From Acidobacteriota bacterium (lineage in GTDB: Bacteria; Acidobacteriota; Terriglobia; Acidiferrales; UBA7541), in contig JABCZG010000006.1 in NCBI GenBank assembly GCA_013289835.1, forward strand, positions 166,798 through 230,797: DNA of 64,000 nucleotides. Reading direction: 5' to 3'. Below the pieces are notes generated by a model. That model searched no databases, was not told the DNA's origin, and saw only the letters and a list, made by a program, of their open reading frames with translations. Shown one piece after another: positions 8,833-18,534 of this stretch. The stretch's first letter is position 1. Each line of letters starts with the position of its first letter. The translations under genes were made by a program, and so were the position numbers.

Positions 8833-9720
8833 TCAAGGCGAGGGATGCATCTCCGCAGGGATGATGTGGCCCATGGCTTTTGCATATTCAGCGGCGTACA
8901 GAGGGCTGTCCGGATACTCCTCGCTCAATTCGCGAAGCAGTTTTTGCGCGACAGGATCCTGTTTTTCTCTTCGCGCTGCCAACGCCAGCAAGATCTTCGC
9001 GAACGGTTGCAAGTACAGTCCGCCGTTAATCGTTTTGCCAAGTTGCTCCATTCCGAGCTTCTTGTCGCCATGGATCCCACCGAACCACAGCATGAAGCGC
9101 GCGCCGCCGGACAAACTCCCGATGATGTAGTTGGCGGAGCCCAGCGCGACGTAAGCGTCGTTGGCGTCCGGCTGTTCGGCCAACAATAGCTTGGCGTACT
9201 CGTTGGCCTCTTTGAGGCGCTTCAAGCTTTCGACGTGCTGCTTCTTCAGCATCATGTCAGAGTTCGATTCCATTCCCGAGGCCAGGGAAAGCGCAAAAAA
9301 GGCCTCTGGATCCCTGGCGTTCTTGGATTGGCGTTGTTTGGCAAGTTTTCGCGCCTTGTCCAACGCTTCCTGGAAACTCTTCATTCTTCCGGGGTCGGGT
9401 TTTCCTTCGATCCCATGCAGGAATCGTTTCTCGTTCAAAAAGAAATCACTGGAGAGCACCCCTTGACGATAAAGCTCTTCGAAGAGATAGCTGGCGGCCA
9501 CGGCGATCTCGCCAAACGGCTCTTCCGGATGCTGCGATTCCCACGTGTCAAATTGTTCGCGCGCTCCGGAAAAGTTCAGCGCGTAGAGGGAATGAAATCC
9601 TGCCGCAAGTTCTGGCACGGAGTTAAACGCCGGAGTGCCGCCTCCTTCGTTGGAACTGGCGGGGCAAGCCGCCGCCGCGAACAATAAGAGGCATGCCGCG
9701 GTGTAGATTCGAAAGCGCAT
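8833..9720 (-). CDS. Secreted TPR-repeat protein of unknown function
   Basis: A 295-residue protein with an N-terminal export signal ending in a possible lipobox-like AAAC. Helical repeats follow: LAAGFHSLYALNFSGAREQF, EAFFALSLASGMES, AYVALGSANYIIGSLSGGARF and a final DSPLYAAEYAKAMGHI. These look like degenerate TPR units. A glycine-rich hydrophobic stretch (GGARFMLWFGG) could be membrane-associated. It starts 14 bp after the methyltransferase stop codon on the same strand, so it may be the third gene of the polyketide unit. No catalytic motif recognised. Confidence 0.6.
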   Translation of the reverse strand: MRFRIYTAACLLLFAAAACPASSNEGGGTPAFNSVPELAAGFHSLYALNFSGAREQFDTWESQHPEEPFGEIAVAASYLFEELYRQGVLSSDFFLNEKRFLHGIEGKPDPGRMKSFQEALDKARKLAKQRQSKNARDPEAFFALSLASGMESNSDMMLKKQHVESLKRLKEANEYAKLLLAEQPDANDAYVALGSANYIIGSLSGGARFMLWFGGIHGDKKLGMEQLGKTINGGLYLQPFAKILLALAARREKQDPVAQKLLRELSEEYPDSPLYAAEYAKAMGHIIPAEMHPSP

Positions 9721-9734
9721 TCGAAACTTTCTGG

Positions 9735-10307
9735 CTAGAAGAGGCCGGGCAAGAACCTCGGCTTGCCGGTCATCGCCGCGCGATAGTCAGGATTGGCAAA
9801 GAGCACGCGTTCCTCCGTGGAGAGACGCTGCGCCAAGACTCCCATGTGCGCAAGCGTTCCCGCCGCGGCGGTGATCCAGGCCGTGTGAATGAGAGGGAGG
9901 GCCAGCATCTCGGCGAAGACCGCCGCATAATTAGGATGCCGGACGTAGTGAAAAGGTCCAGATGTCACGACGCCGAGGCGTGTGGAGTCCATGACCTGCA
10001 CGTTCCAATGTTCGCCGAGCGTGCGAATCACCCACCAGCGCACGGCGTTGGCGGCGAGAAAGATAAGAAACATCGGGGCAGCCAGCCAGGGGAGGAAAGG
10101 ACGCTTCAGGACGACGACCTCGACGGCGGCTCCAGTTAGCACGGCGGTGTGCAGCAAAACCATCCAGCGATACAGCGGTTCAGCCACCTTGGCCGCGCCC
10201 CGCGCAATCATTTCCTGCTGATGCTGCTTGGAGATGCGCAGCTCCGCGAGCCGCAGCAGAGCCACAAGGAGGAGCAAAACGAGAAACGCGATAGTGCTCA
10301 GGTCCAT
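9735..10307 (-). CDS. Isoprenylcysteine methyltransferase (ICMT)-family membrane methyltransferase
   Basis: This is a 190-residue integral membrane protein with about four helices. The ICMT signature RHPNY is at 123-127, and GEHWNVQV precedes it. It starts inside the end of the type III PKS gene (10-bp overlap), so the two are translationally coupled. ICMT-family enzymes next to type III PKS genes in other bacteria (the SrsB type) O-methylate alkylresorcinols or alkylpyrones. By that precedent this enzyme would methylate the PKS product. The pairing is observed; the substrate is inferred. Confidence 0.85.
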   Translation of the reverse strand: MDLSTIAFLVLLLLVALLRLAELRISKQHQQEMIARGAAKVAEPLYRWMVLLHTAVLTGAAVEVVVLKRPFLPWLAAPMFLIFLAANAVRWWVIRTLGEHWNVQVMDSTRLGVVTSGPFHYVRHPNYAAVFAEMLALPLIHTAWITAAAGTLAHMGVLAQRLSTEERVLFANPDYRAAMTGKPRFLPGLF

Positions 10308-11392
10308 TGCAATAGCAGGAACTCCGCGCTGAAGCCGGGCCCAAACGCCGCGGCCACGGCATACTCACCGGCCTTGAGGGGCCGCTTCTCCAGCCACTCC
10401 TGCAAGATGAAGAGGATCGTCGCGCTGGAAAGATTACCCACGTTGCCGAGAATGTCCCAGGAAGGCTGGGTCTCGCACTTTTTCAGGCCCAGTTCGATTT
10501 CCACATTCCCCAGTAACCGCGCGCCACCGGGATGCAGGATCCACCCTTTTATTTCTTCGCGCTTCCGGCCGTGGCGCTCGAGGAAGCCGGAAACCAGGCC
10601 GCCGATCTTTTTGCCGATCATTTCCGGAACGTCCTTGGCCAGCAGGATGTGGAAACCGGAATCTTTCAGGTCAAAGCCCATGGCGCCAAGGGAATCCGGA
10701 AATGTGTAGGTTTCCGAGACGAGAATCTTTGGTCCGCGCGCTTGCTTGCCGCTGACGATTACCGCGGCTGCACCGTCGCCAAAGAGAATCGAGGAAATCA
10801 AGTTGGCCTGCGAAATATCTTTGCGCTGGAACGTGAGCGAGGGCAGCTCCACAGCGATGATCAGCACGTTTCCACCGGGGCGCGCGCCGAGGAATTCCGC
10901 GGCGCGTCCCAGGGCCATTGCTCCCGCGGCACAACCCAGTTCGGTAAACGGCATTCGCCGCACGTCGGACCGAAAACCCATGAGATTGATCAGGTGCGCG
11001 TCGAGCGATGGAATCATGAAGCCGGTGCAGGACACCGTAATGATCAGGTCGATGTCCTCCGGCTTCAGGCCGGCGCGCTCCAGGCATTTCTCGGCGGCTT
11101 CGCGTCCGAGCTTTACCGCGTGCTCGATGTATTCGTTGTTTGTCTTTTCCAGGGGGCGCGGTTCGATGGTGTAGTCGAGAGGAAAAATCGAGCGGCGCGT
11201 GTGCACCTGGGCGTTGTCGACGATGCTCATCATGGCTTCGAGGCGGCGGTCGGGAATGTCGAACACGCGCCCCATATAGACCTTCACGTCGTCCCGGGTG
11301 ATCGTATGGGGAGGGAGCGCCGTCGCGGTCGCGACGATTGTGGGATGCGGTGCTACGGCCGTACCTATGGGTCGATCACTCGCGGATGCCAT
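10298..11392 (-). CDS. Type III polyketide synthase (chalcone/stilbene synthase family)
   Basis: The enzyme condenses an acyl-CoA starter with malonyl-CoA units without a carrier protein. Its 364 residues carry the full Cys-His-Asn triad: Cys153 in ELGCAAGAMA, His287 in GWILHPGG and Asn320 in GNLSSATI. Length is normal. The ATG at 11392 has AAGGAGA 6 bp upstream. Cotranscription with the downstream ICMT-like methyltransferase suggests a small locus for methylated alkylpyrone or phenolic lipid. Starter-unit specificity and chain length cannot be read directly. Confidence 0.92.
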   Translation of the reverse strand: MASASDRPIGTAVAPHPTIVATATALPPHTITRDDVKVYMGRVFDIPDRRLEAMMSIVDNAQVHTRRSIFPLDYTIEPRPLEKTNNEYIEHAVKLGREAAEKCLERAGLKPEDIDLIITVSCTGFMIPSLDAHLINLMGFRSDVRRMPFTELGCAAGAMALGRAAEFLGARPGGNVLIIAVELPSLTFQRKDISQANLISSILFGDGAAAVIVSGKQARGPKILVSETYTFPDSLGAMGFDLKDSGFHILLAKDVPEMIGKKIGGLVSGFLERHGRKREEIKGWILHPGGARLLGNVEIELGLKKCETQPSWDILGNVGNLSSATILFILQEWLEKRPLKAGEYAVAAAFGPGFSAEFLLLQWT

Positions 11393-11650
11393 CAGTCTCC
11401 TTGAAGAACTATGCCGGAAGCGGCCGCTGCAACGTCCCGTGAGCCAATAGGGTGAGGCGTTTCCGGCGCCCCTGCATTCGAACCTCTGACTTTACATCAT
11501 TCGTTGCAGGGAGTGCTAGTTTGCAGTTGTACCGTATGGAACTGTTCCTTAAGATTTTCTCACAGAATGGTTGTTCGTTGTTTCTTCTCCGCCATTCCGT
11601 CGAGGACGCCCGGGAGGAGTGTGCTAGATTCGTTCCGAAAGAGGGGCCTA

Positions 11651-12745
11651 ATGAATGCATCCTTGTTTCGATCTTCGATCCTGTTCGCGTCCATCTGTGT
11701 TTTGACAAGCCTTCCCTCCTCGGGCCAGCAAGCAGCAATTCCCGCCACGACGGAAGGCGATTATGTCGTCAAGAACTTCAGATTCCAGTCCGGCGAGTCG
11801 TTGCCCGAATTGCGGCTTCACTACACGATGCTCGGCAAGCCCGCGCGCGACGCGCAGGGCCGCGTCACGAACGCTGTGTTGATTCTTCACGGCACCGGTG
11901 GCACGGGGCATCAGTTCCTCACGCCAATTTTCGCGAATGAACTATTTGGACCGGGGCAACTGCTCGATGCCACGCGGTACTTCATCATCCTTCCCGACGG
12001 CATCGGCCACGGCAAATCCTCGAAGCCCAGTGACGGATTGCACGCGCATTTTCCGCAGTACGACTATGACGACATGGTGGCCGCGCACTACGCGCTGCTC
12101 AAGGAGGGTCTCGGCGTCAACCATTTGCGCCTCATTCTCGGCACGTCCATGGGCTGCATGCATTCTTTCGTGTGGGGAGAAACGTATCCGGACTTCATGG
12201 ACGCGCTAATGCCGCTGGCCTGCCAGCCGGTGGAGCTCGCCGGGCGCAACCGCATCTGGCGCAAGATGGTGATGGACGCGATTCGCAACGATCCCGACTG
12301 GAAGGGCGGAGAGTACTCGTCGGAGCCGCAGCAGGCGATGCGCACCGCGCTGGATTTTCTCTTGATCGCGGGGAGCGCGCCGCTGTACATGCAGAAAACG
12401 CTTCCCACGCGAGACGCCGCGGACAAATATCTGGATGATTATTTCAAGTCGCGCCTGGCAGGGCTGGACGCCAACGACTTCTTGTATCAGGTGAATGCTT
12501 CGCGCAACTACGATCCTTCGCCACAACTGGAGAAGATCACCGCGCAGGTCATGTACATCAATTCTGCGGACGACTTCATCAATCCGCCCGAGCTGGGCGT
12601 CGCCGACCGCGAAATCAAGCGAGTGAAGAACGGCCGGTTTGTGCTTCTGCCCATCAGCGACGAAACACGCGGCCACGGCACGCATACGCGCGCAGTCGTC
12701 TGGAAGCAATACCTGGCAGAATTGCTCGAAAAGTCAGCGCATTAG
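11651..12745 (+). CDS. Secreted MetX-like alpha/beta-hydrolase
   Basis: This is an alpha/beta-hydrolase of the homoserine O-acetyltransferase fold family. The nucleophile elbow is GTSMGCM, with Ser166. A likely Asp lies in INSADDFINPPE and a His in TRGHGTHT. Unlike cytosolic MetX it has an N-terminal signal sequence (up to about residue 25, SSGQQAA), so it probably acts in the periplasm and is not the methionine-pathway enzyme. The ATG at 11651 is preferred over an upstream in-frame ATG at 11504 because the signal peptide begins there. It is divergent from the PKS gene. Confidence 0.75.
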   Translation: MNASLFRSSILFASICVLTSLPSSGQQAAIPATTEGDYVVKNFRFQSGESLPELRLHYTMLGKPARDAQGRVTNAVLILHGTGGTGHQFLTPIFANELFGPGQLLDATRYFIILPDGIGHGKSSKPSDGLHAHFPQYDYDDMVAAHYALLKEGLGVNHLRLILGTSMGCMHSFVWGETYPDFMDALMPLACQPVELAGRNRIWRKMVMDAIRNDPDWKGGEYSSEPQQAMRTALDFLLIAGSAPLYMQKTLPTRDAADKYLDDYFKSRLAGLDANDFLYQVNASRNYDPSPQLEKITAQVMYINSADDFINPPELGVADREIKRVKNGRFVLLPISDETRGHGTHTRAVVWKQYLAELLEKSAH

Positions 12746-12766
12746 AAAATCTAAACGCAGCTTGTC

Positions 12767-14599
12767 TTAAGTAGTCGCTTGGCTGGCGCGGATTTCCTGC
12801 CAGCGGCGGGGGCGCTTGTTGGCTTGCAAGACTTTTTTGCGCAAGCGGATCGATTTCGGGGTGATTTCAACGAATTCGTCGTCGGCGATGAATTCGATGG
12901 CCTGCTCGAGGCTGAGTTCGCGGTGCGGAATCAGGCGGATGGCTTCGTCGGCGCTGGATGAGCGCATGTTGGTCTGCTTCTTTTCCTTGGTGACGTTCAC
13001 GTCCATGTCCTGTTCGCGCGAATTTTCGCCTACGATCATGCCTTCATAGACTTCAATCGCGGGGCCGATGAACAGTTCGCCGCGCTCCTGGATGTTCCAC
13101 AAAGCAAACGCGGTGGAGGGGCCGCTGCGGTCCGCGACTAGCGCGCCGGTGGGGCGGAGCGCCATCTCTCCGCCGTATTCCATCCAGCCTTCGAAAATCG
13201 AATGAATCAGCGCCGTGCCGCGCGTGTCCGTCAGCAACTGGCTGCGAAGGCCGATCAATCCGCGCGAAGGAATTTTGAAGTCCAAGCGCACGCGGCCGGA
13301 GCCGTGATTGCTCATCTTGATCATCTCGCCGCGGCGGCTGCCCACCGTTTCCATAATGATGCCGATGAAATTCTCCGGGACGTCGATGACCAGGCGCTCC
13401 AGCGGTTCCAGTTTCTTGCCGTTCTCCGTGCGCGTGACGATTTCCGGCTTGCCAACCATCAATTCGAAGCCTTCCCGTCGCATCGTCTCGATCAAAATCG
13501 CCAGCTGCAGTTCGCCGCGGCCGAGCACGCGGAACGATTCCGGCGTGTCGGTGTCCTCCACGCGAATGGAAACATTGGTGAGAAGTTCTTTTTGCAGGCG
13601 GTCGCGCAAGTCGCGCGAAGTAAGGTAGCTTCCTTCTTTGCCGGAGAGCGGGCTGCTGTTGACGGTAAAAATCATTGCCAGTGTCGGCTCGTCGATCAGC
13701 AGCGGCTCCAGCGGCATGGGGTTCGAAAGGTCCGTGATGCTTTCGCCGATGTTGATGCCTTCGACGCCAGCAATCGCCACGAGATCGCCCGCCGGGACGG
13801 CTTGCGCTTCATCGCGTTCGAGGCCTCGAAAGGTGTACAGCTTGGTGATGCGGGTTGGTACCAGTTTGCCGTCCAGCTTGACGATGCCTACGTCCGCGCC
13901 ACGCTTCAACGTGCCATTGAAGACGCGCCCAATGGCGATGCGTCCGAGGAATTCGCTGTAATCCAGGTTCATCACCTGAATCTGCAGCACGCCTTCCGGA
14001 TCGCCCGGAGGCGCGGGGATGTGCTTCACAATTGCTTCAAAGAGTGGGAGCAAATCCTTCGAACCGTCGCCCGGTTTCGCGTGCGCCACGCCGTCGCGGG
14101 CGTTGGTGTAAATCACGGGAAAGTCGAGTTGGTCTTCCGTGGCGTCCAAATCGATGAAGAGATCGTAGATTTCGTCGAGAACTTCTTTCGGGCGCGCGTC
14201 GGTGCGGTCGATTTTGTTCAGCACGATGACCGGAGGCAGTTTGGCCGCCAAAGCTTTTTGCAGAACGTAACGCGTCTGCGGCAGCGGGCCTTCGCTGGCG
14301 TCCACCAGCACGACGACGCCGTCCACCATGCGCAGCGCGCGTTCCACTTCGCCGCCGAAGTCGCTGTGGCCCGGTGTGTCCACTATGTTGATCTTGGTGT
14401 CGTGGAAAAAGAGCGCGGTGTTCTTGGCCAGAATGGTGATGCCGCGCTCGCGTTCCAGGTCGTTCGAATCCATTACGCGCTCGACGAGCGCTTCATTGGC
14501 GCGGAAAATCCCGCTTTGCCGCAGCATGGCGTCGACCAGCGTCGTTTTGCCGTGGTCCACGTGCGCGATGATGGCGATGTTGCGAATCTGTTGACTCAT
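12767..14599 (-). CDS. typA: Ribosome-associated GTPase TypA/BipA
   Basis: This is a translational GTPase that binds the ribosome and assists growth and subunit assembly under stress. The 610-residue protein shows G1 [11 protein letters not shown]2/G3 RGITI and DTPGH, and G4 NKID. EF-G-like domains follow and then the TypA-specific C-terminal domain, ending in RLRKKVL. The start used is MSQQIRNI at 14599, where similarity to the family begins; the open extension upstream to 14671 crosses a hairpin and is unlikely to be coding. Convergent with the MetX-like gene, 21 bp apart. Confidence 0.95.
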   Translation of the reverse strand: MSQQIRNIAIIAHVDHGKTTLVDAMLRQSGIFRANEALVERVMDSNDLERERGITILAKNTALFFHDTKINIVDTPGHSDFGGEVERALRMVDGVVVLVDASEGPLPQTRYVLQKALAAKLPPVIVLNKIDRTDARPKEVLDEIYDLFIDLDATEDQLDFPVIYTNARDGVAHAKPGDGSKDLLPLFEAIVKHIPAPPGDPEGVLQIQVMNLDYSEFLGRIAIGRVFNGTLKRGADVGIVKLDGKLVPTRITKLYTFRGLERDEAQAVPAGDLVAIAGVEGINIGESITDLSNPMPLEPLLIDEPTLAMIFTVNSSPLSGKEGSYLTSRDLRDRLQKELLTNVSIRVEDTDTPESFRVLGRGELQLAILIETMRREGFELMVGKPEIVTRTENGKKLEPLERLVIDVPENFIGIIMETVGSRRGEMIKMSNHGSGRVRLDFKIPSRGLIGLRSQLLTDTRGTALIHSIFEGWMEYGGEMALRPTGALVADRSGPSTAFALWNIQERGELFIGPAIEVYEGMIVGENSREQDMDVNVTKEKKQTNMRSSSADEAIRLIPHRELSLEQAIEFIADDEFVEITPKSIRLRKKVLQANKRPRRWQEIRASQATT

Positions 14600-14645
14600 A
14601 GTTTCTGCTTCTTCTGATCCCGGTCCAGCCGGTTTCCAGTCCTCT

Positions 14646-14679
14646 AAAGACAAAAATAGCTGCTGAAACAACCAGCAGC
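14646..14679 (-). terminator. Hairpin followed by U-rich tract upstream of typA
   Basis: On the minus strand GCTGCTG and CAGCAGC form a 7-bp stem with a 7-nt loop, followed by TATTTTTGTCTTT. It lies about 180 bp after the ADOP permease stop and 60 bp before typA. It could end ADOP transcription or act as a leader attenuator for typA. The stem is short, so confidence is moderate. Confidence 0.5.
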
Positions 14680-14839
14680 CTTGACGAATGTACCTATCTG
14701 TAGGTTGACCGCCTGGCGGTCACACATCCTTAGGTGCGGTGCAGCAAGTTATAGTTTACCAGACTCGCTGGATTTGCAGGCAACAAAGTAAGACGGACAT
14801 TCCTGCCTGTCCTCTATGTTATGAGGCTGCATTCGAAGG

Positions 14840-14861
14840 GGACAGACAAGACTGTCTGTCC
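14840..14861. repeat. Perfect 9-bp inverted repeat at the ADOP stop codon
   Basis: GGACAGACA and TGTCTGTCC are separated by four bases and end exactly at the ADOP stop codon. A degenerate relative (GACGGACATTCCTGCCTGTCC) lies 50 bp to the left. There is no T-tract, so this looks like a dispersed intergenic repeat unit and not a classical terminator. Confidence 0.55.
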
Positions 14862-17503
14862 TACTCGACGCGAAGGGCGATGATCGGATCGACGCGCGCG
14901 GCACGACGGGCTGGGACATAGCACGCCAGCAGTGTGGCCGCACTCAGCATGAGGGCTACTCCGACAAACGTCAGCGGATCGGTCGGCCCCACTTCGAAAA
15001 GAAGCTTTTGAAGGAGCCGTGTGAGTGCAAATGCGCCGAACAGACCGAGCGCGATACCAACAACCGCAAGCGCCATGCCCTGGCCCAAAATCATGCGGAG
15101 GATTTCTCCGGGGCGGGCGCCGATGGCCATGCGCACGCCGATCTCATGCCTTCGCTGGCCGACAGCCAGCGCCATCACTCCGCCAATCCCTGTTGCGGCA
15201 ATGGTCAGCGCCAACAAGGCGAAAATGCTCAACAAATTTGACGTGAGCCGCGGCGCAGCCATCGATTCGGCCCGCACTTGCTCCATGGAACGCACACGCG
15301 CGGCGGGCTGATTGGGATCCACCGCATACAAGAGTTCGATGATTCCGCGCGCCACGCTCATCGGCTCGACCGACGTCTTGACTTCCACGATGGCGTCCAA
15401 CAGCGGGCTCTGCGCCAGCGGCACGTAAATCTCTTCCACGGCATCCTTATCCAACCCGTACTGTTTTACGTCGCCTGCGACACCGATAATCTGCGTCCAC
15501 GTTTTTCCGCCATCCACGGAGAATCGCTTCCCGATCGGATCCTGCGCGCCCCAGAAGTGTCGCGCCGCGGTGAGGTTCACCACGGCCACATTCGGCGTAT
15601 CCGGCCGATCGCTGCGCAGGAAGGCACGTCCTTCGAGCATGGGGATACGCAGGGTATCGAAATAGGACTCGCTCACGACGCGAAAATCGGCGATCGGGAG
15701 CGTTTGTCCCGGCACGGGTGGCTGCCCTTCGATCTGAAAATCCCCCAACATTCGCATGCCCGTGGTTAGTGGAATCATCATTGAGGCTGCGGCGGATTTC
15801 ACTCCGTTCTGCGCCTGGACTTTCTCAAGAAAGTTCTCGAAGAACGCGCGCTGCTTGTCATTGGTGTTGTATTTGGTGAAATCCAGGCCAATCTGCATGG
15901 TCAGAACGTTTTCCGGCTGGAAGCCCGGGTCCACATGCTGCAGCTTCTGGAAACTGCGCAGCATCAGTCCCGCGCCAATCAAGAGGAGAAAGGACACCGC
16001 CACTTGCGCGACGATCAACAGGCTGCGTATCCTTCGCCTGCCGATCCCCATCGTGGATTGCGCGCTGCCTTCTTTCAAGCCGTCTACTACCGAGTCGCGA
16101 GCGGCCAGCGCGGGCGCCGTTCCGGAAAGCACGCTGGTGAGCACCGCTACCGCCAGCGTGAAGAGCAGCACCGTGCTATCCATGTGAATTTCCCGAGCCC
16201 GTGCCGTGAATCTTGCTGCAAAATTCACCAGCAAATCCAGCGCGCCCCAGGAAAAAAGCAGACCCAGCCCGCCGCCAATTAGCGCGAGCAGCGAACTCTC
16301 CGTCAGCAATTGGCGGAACATGCGCACGCGTCCGGCGCCCAGTGCCGCGCGAACGGCCAGTTCGCGTTCCCGGCGCACCATGCGCGCGAGGTTCAGATTT
16401 GCCACATTGGCGCAGGCGATGAGCAGCACGAATCCCGCCGCACCGAGCAGCACCAGCATTGTCGGGCGCGCGTTGTGCGTTAGCTCTTCCTGGAGCGACG
16501 CGGCACGGATGGAGTAATCGAAGGCCGACGGATAATCCTTGGGGTAAGCCCGCTGCAGATTGGCCGCGACGTTATTCAAATCCGCTCGCGCCTCGGTCAC
16601 GCGGATTCCCGGCTTCATGCGCCCGAATACTTGCATCATGCGTGCTTGCCGGTTGGCGATGAACGCAGGACGCGAGCGAAATGGGCACGCCGTCGTCGGC
16701 ATGTACACATCGTTCTCATCGGGATATTGCGGCACCGGTGGCAGGACGCCGATGACCGTGTGAGGCTTGTCGTTCATGGTGAACGTTTTGTTCACGACTG
16801 TGGGATCGCCACCAAAACTCCGAATCCAGTATTCGTAACTAAGCATTAAGACCGCGGGAGCGCCCGGCTGCTCGTCCGCGGAGCGAAACGAGCGGCCGAA
16901 CAGCGGCTTTACGCCGAACACGTCGAAGTAATTCCAGCTCACCACGCCAGTTTCCACGCGCTCCGGCTCGCTGCGACCCAGCAGGATGAAATTCATGTTG
17001 TGATATTCGACCAAGCCATCGAGCGAATGGCTTTGGGTACGGTAGTCGCTGGTTTCTGCGACGGAGAAGGGCTGATGCAGGACTCCCGCACGCGGCGCCT
17101 GCTGTTCCAGCGTCAGCAGGCGGTCGCCGTTTGCGTACGGCAGTGGTTTCAGCAATACCGCGTTGACCACGCTGAAGATTGCGGAATTCGCGCCGATTCC
17201 CAGGCCTAGCGTGAGCACCGCCGCCAGCGTGTATCCCGGATTCTTGCGCATCATGCGCAGCGCAAAGCGCGCATCCTGCGCGAACATGGCGGCGTGCTCG
17301 CTGGGCGCGGTCTTAAAAATTCCCACGAGCGTTTCCCACCAGAGCCGCAAAACACCTGCGGCTCCGCCACGGCGCCCCGCTTCCTTGTGTTGCTCGTGGA
17401 AAACTGTCTCCATCTCTGGACCGAAATCGCTCCGGAAATCGAAAGGCAGAAGTTTCAGAAGTGCGCGGTACAATCGTGTCGCACGGGAATCGTTTGCGGC
17501 CAT
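14861..17503 (-). CDS. ADOP-type ABC transporter permease (FtsX/MacB-like)
   Basis: The 880-residue protein has an N-terminal cytoplasmic ADOP region (LYRALLKLLPFDFRSDF, ETVFHEQH). Two MacB-PCD periplasmic domains and two FtsX permease units follow. Key stretches are TLGLGIGANSAIFSVVNAVL, LLIACANVANLNLARM and ALTIAATGIGGVMAL...RRHEIGVRMAIGA. ADOP proteins are duplicated orphan permeases typical of Acidobacteriota and usually lack a linked ATPase, as here. The start ATG at 17503 has AGGAGG 5 bp upstream. The PadR gene ends 85 bp upstream on the same strand and probably regulates it. Transported substrate unknown; peptides, lipids or drugs are possible. Confidence 0.93.
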   Translation of the reverse strand: MAANDSRATRLYRALLKLLPFDFRSDFGPEMETVFHEQHKEAGRRGGAAGVLRLWWETLVGIFKTAPSEHAAMFAQDARFALRMMRKNPGYTLAAVLTLGLGIGANSAIFSVVNAVLLKPLPYANGDRLLTLEQQAPRAGVLHQPFSVAETSDYRTQSHSLDGLVEYHNMNFILLGRSEPERVETGVVSWNYFDVFGVKPLFGRSFRSADEQPGAPAVLMLSYEYWIRSFGGDPTVVNKTFTMNDKPHTVIGVLPPVPQYPDENDVYMPTTACPFRSRPAFIANRQARMMQVFGRMKPGIRVTEARADLNNVAANLQRAYPKDYPSAFDYSIRAASLQEELTHNARPTMLVLLGAAGFVLLIACANVANLNLARMVRRERELAVRAALGAGRVRMFRQLLTESSLLALIGGGLGLLFSWGALDLLVNFAARFTARAREIHMDSTVLLFTLAVAVLTSVLSGTAPALAARDSVVDGLKEGSAQSTMGIGRRRIRSLLIVAQVAVSFLLLIGAGLMLRSFQKLQHVDPGFQPENVLTMQIGLDFTKYNTNDKQRAFFENFLEKVQAQNGVKSAAASMMIPLTTGMRMLGDFQIEGQPPVPGQTLPIADFRVVSESYFDTLRIPMLEGRAFLRSDRPDTPNVAVVNLTAARHFWGAQDPIGKRFSVDGGKTWTQIIGVAGDVKQYGLDKDAVEEIYVPLAQSPLLDAIVEVKTSVEPMSVARGIIELLYAVDPNQPAARVRSMEQVRAESMAAPRLTSNLLSIFALLALTIAATGIGGVMALAVGQRRHEIGVRMAIGARPGEILRMILGQGMALAVVGIALGLFGAFALTRLLQKLLFEVGPTDPLTFVGVALMLSAATLLACYVPARRAARVDPIIALRVE

Positions 17504-17588
17504 GGCGTCCTCCTGGGGCGCCACCACGCGCCGCACTTCGGTCCACTCGCTGTCTCCGGAAGGTGCTCGCCCGGCTCCGGGAATCCTC

Positions 17589-17957
17589 TTACGCCGTGCG
17601 CGTTTTTTTCAGCAGGTTGCGCGACCTGGCGATGGACAGCACTTCATCCATGCGCTCCGCTTCCTCGGCGGCTACTTGGCGGCCTTGCGGCGTCAAACGG
17701 TAATAGCGGCGGCGCTCGTCGTCATCGGATTCCGCCGGCCGGGAACGCAGCTCTGAGATGAGGCCATCATTCAGCAGGCGTTTGATTATTCCGTATAACG
17801 TGCCGGTGCTCAGGCGGACCTTTCCGCCGGTGCGCAGCTCGACCTCTTTCAAAATGGCATAGCCGTGCAGATCGTCGCCGGCCAAAGCCAGCAGAACGTG
17901 AAACATCGCCGGCGTAAGCGGCCCGTAAGGATCCATGGTGTTTTGCGCGGTACCCAA
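17589..17957 (-). CDS. PadR-family transcriptional regulator
   Basis: This is a small winged-helix repressor of 122 residues: LTPAMFHVLLALAGDDLHGYAI, VRLSTGTLYGIIKRLLNDGLI as the recognition region, and YYRLTPQGRQVAAEEAERM as the wing and start of the dimer helix. The start is TTG at 17957 with AGGAG 9 bp upstream; an ATG at 17936 (MDPYGPL) is the alternative. PadR genes sit next to ADOP permeases throughout Acidobacteriota, so control of the following permease is the natural inference. Confidence 0.9.
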   Translation of the reverse strand: MGTAQNTMDPYGPLTPAMFHVLLALAGDDLHGYAILKEVELRTGGKVRLSTGTLYGIIKRLLNDGLISELRSRPAESDDDERRRYYRLTPQGRQVAAEEAERMDEVLSIARSRNLLKKTRTA

Positions 17958-18534
17958 GTAGGTCAGCTCCTGTGGAGATCCATTCTGTCGTCATACGCTA
18001 TATCGGCGCACGCCATAGTGTCAAGCAGAAAATTGATCTTTCCACGGGTAAGCTCTCGCCACCTTCCCGATCGCGGCGTGCAGCGATTTCACGCAAGCAG
18101 ATTTTCAAGCTAAGGGGAGACAACTGATCAATGAAAGCTGAATCAAAGAGTTTACGCAGGAAAGATGCTTGCCTTCAGGCAGGCTCGAAATATCCGCGCC
18201 CCGACTCTTAGGTAGGAACTGGTTCAGAGGGCGTGGACGCGGATATCTCGATGGTTCTTGGGACTACGGGCTTTAAATAGTATGTTCCCCAAGTCCTCCT
18301 AGTGACGGCTAGGTTCCCGAAGCAACCAGTTGACGGAAGAACCTGATCCACGACGGGCTGGCTACATTCATTATCTTGGTCTCCTCGCAGCGTCAAACGA
18401 ACTACGTCTGAAACCTCTATGACCAGATAAAGCCCGTGCGTTCAGCATATTACATATGTAGATGAACTAACTCCTTTTCTTGCCGTGCTACGCGTGCTAT
18501 AGTCTCACCCGCTCATTCCAGGGGACAACTTTTC
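17958..18534. other. 577-bp gap without a convincing gene
   Basis: This spacer separates padR from the winged-helix/PD40 gene, which are divergent, so both promoters should be here. A 62-codon minus-strand frame at 18208-18396 has no ribosome binding site and no recognisable domain. No tRNA or strong hairpin was seen. Confidence 0.5.

Noticed and set aside
11651..12745. Methionine-pathway metX
   Set aside because: It has the fold and a Ser nucleophile, but an N-terminal signal peptide and no methionine genes nearby argue for a secreted hydrolase.
13202..14617. 471-codon plus-strand frame opposite typA
   Set aside because: His/Arg/Asp-rich antisense shadow of a highly conserved GTPase; no domain and no start signal.
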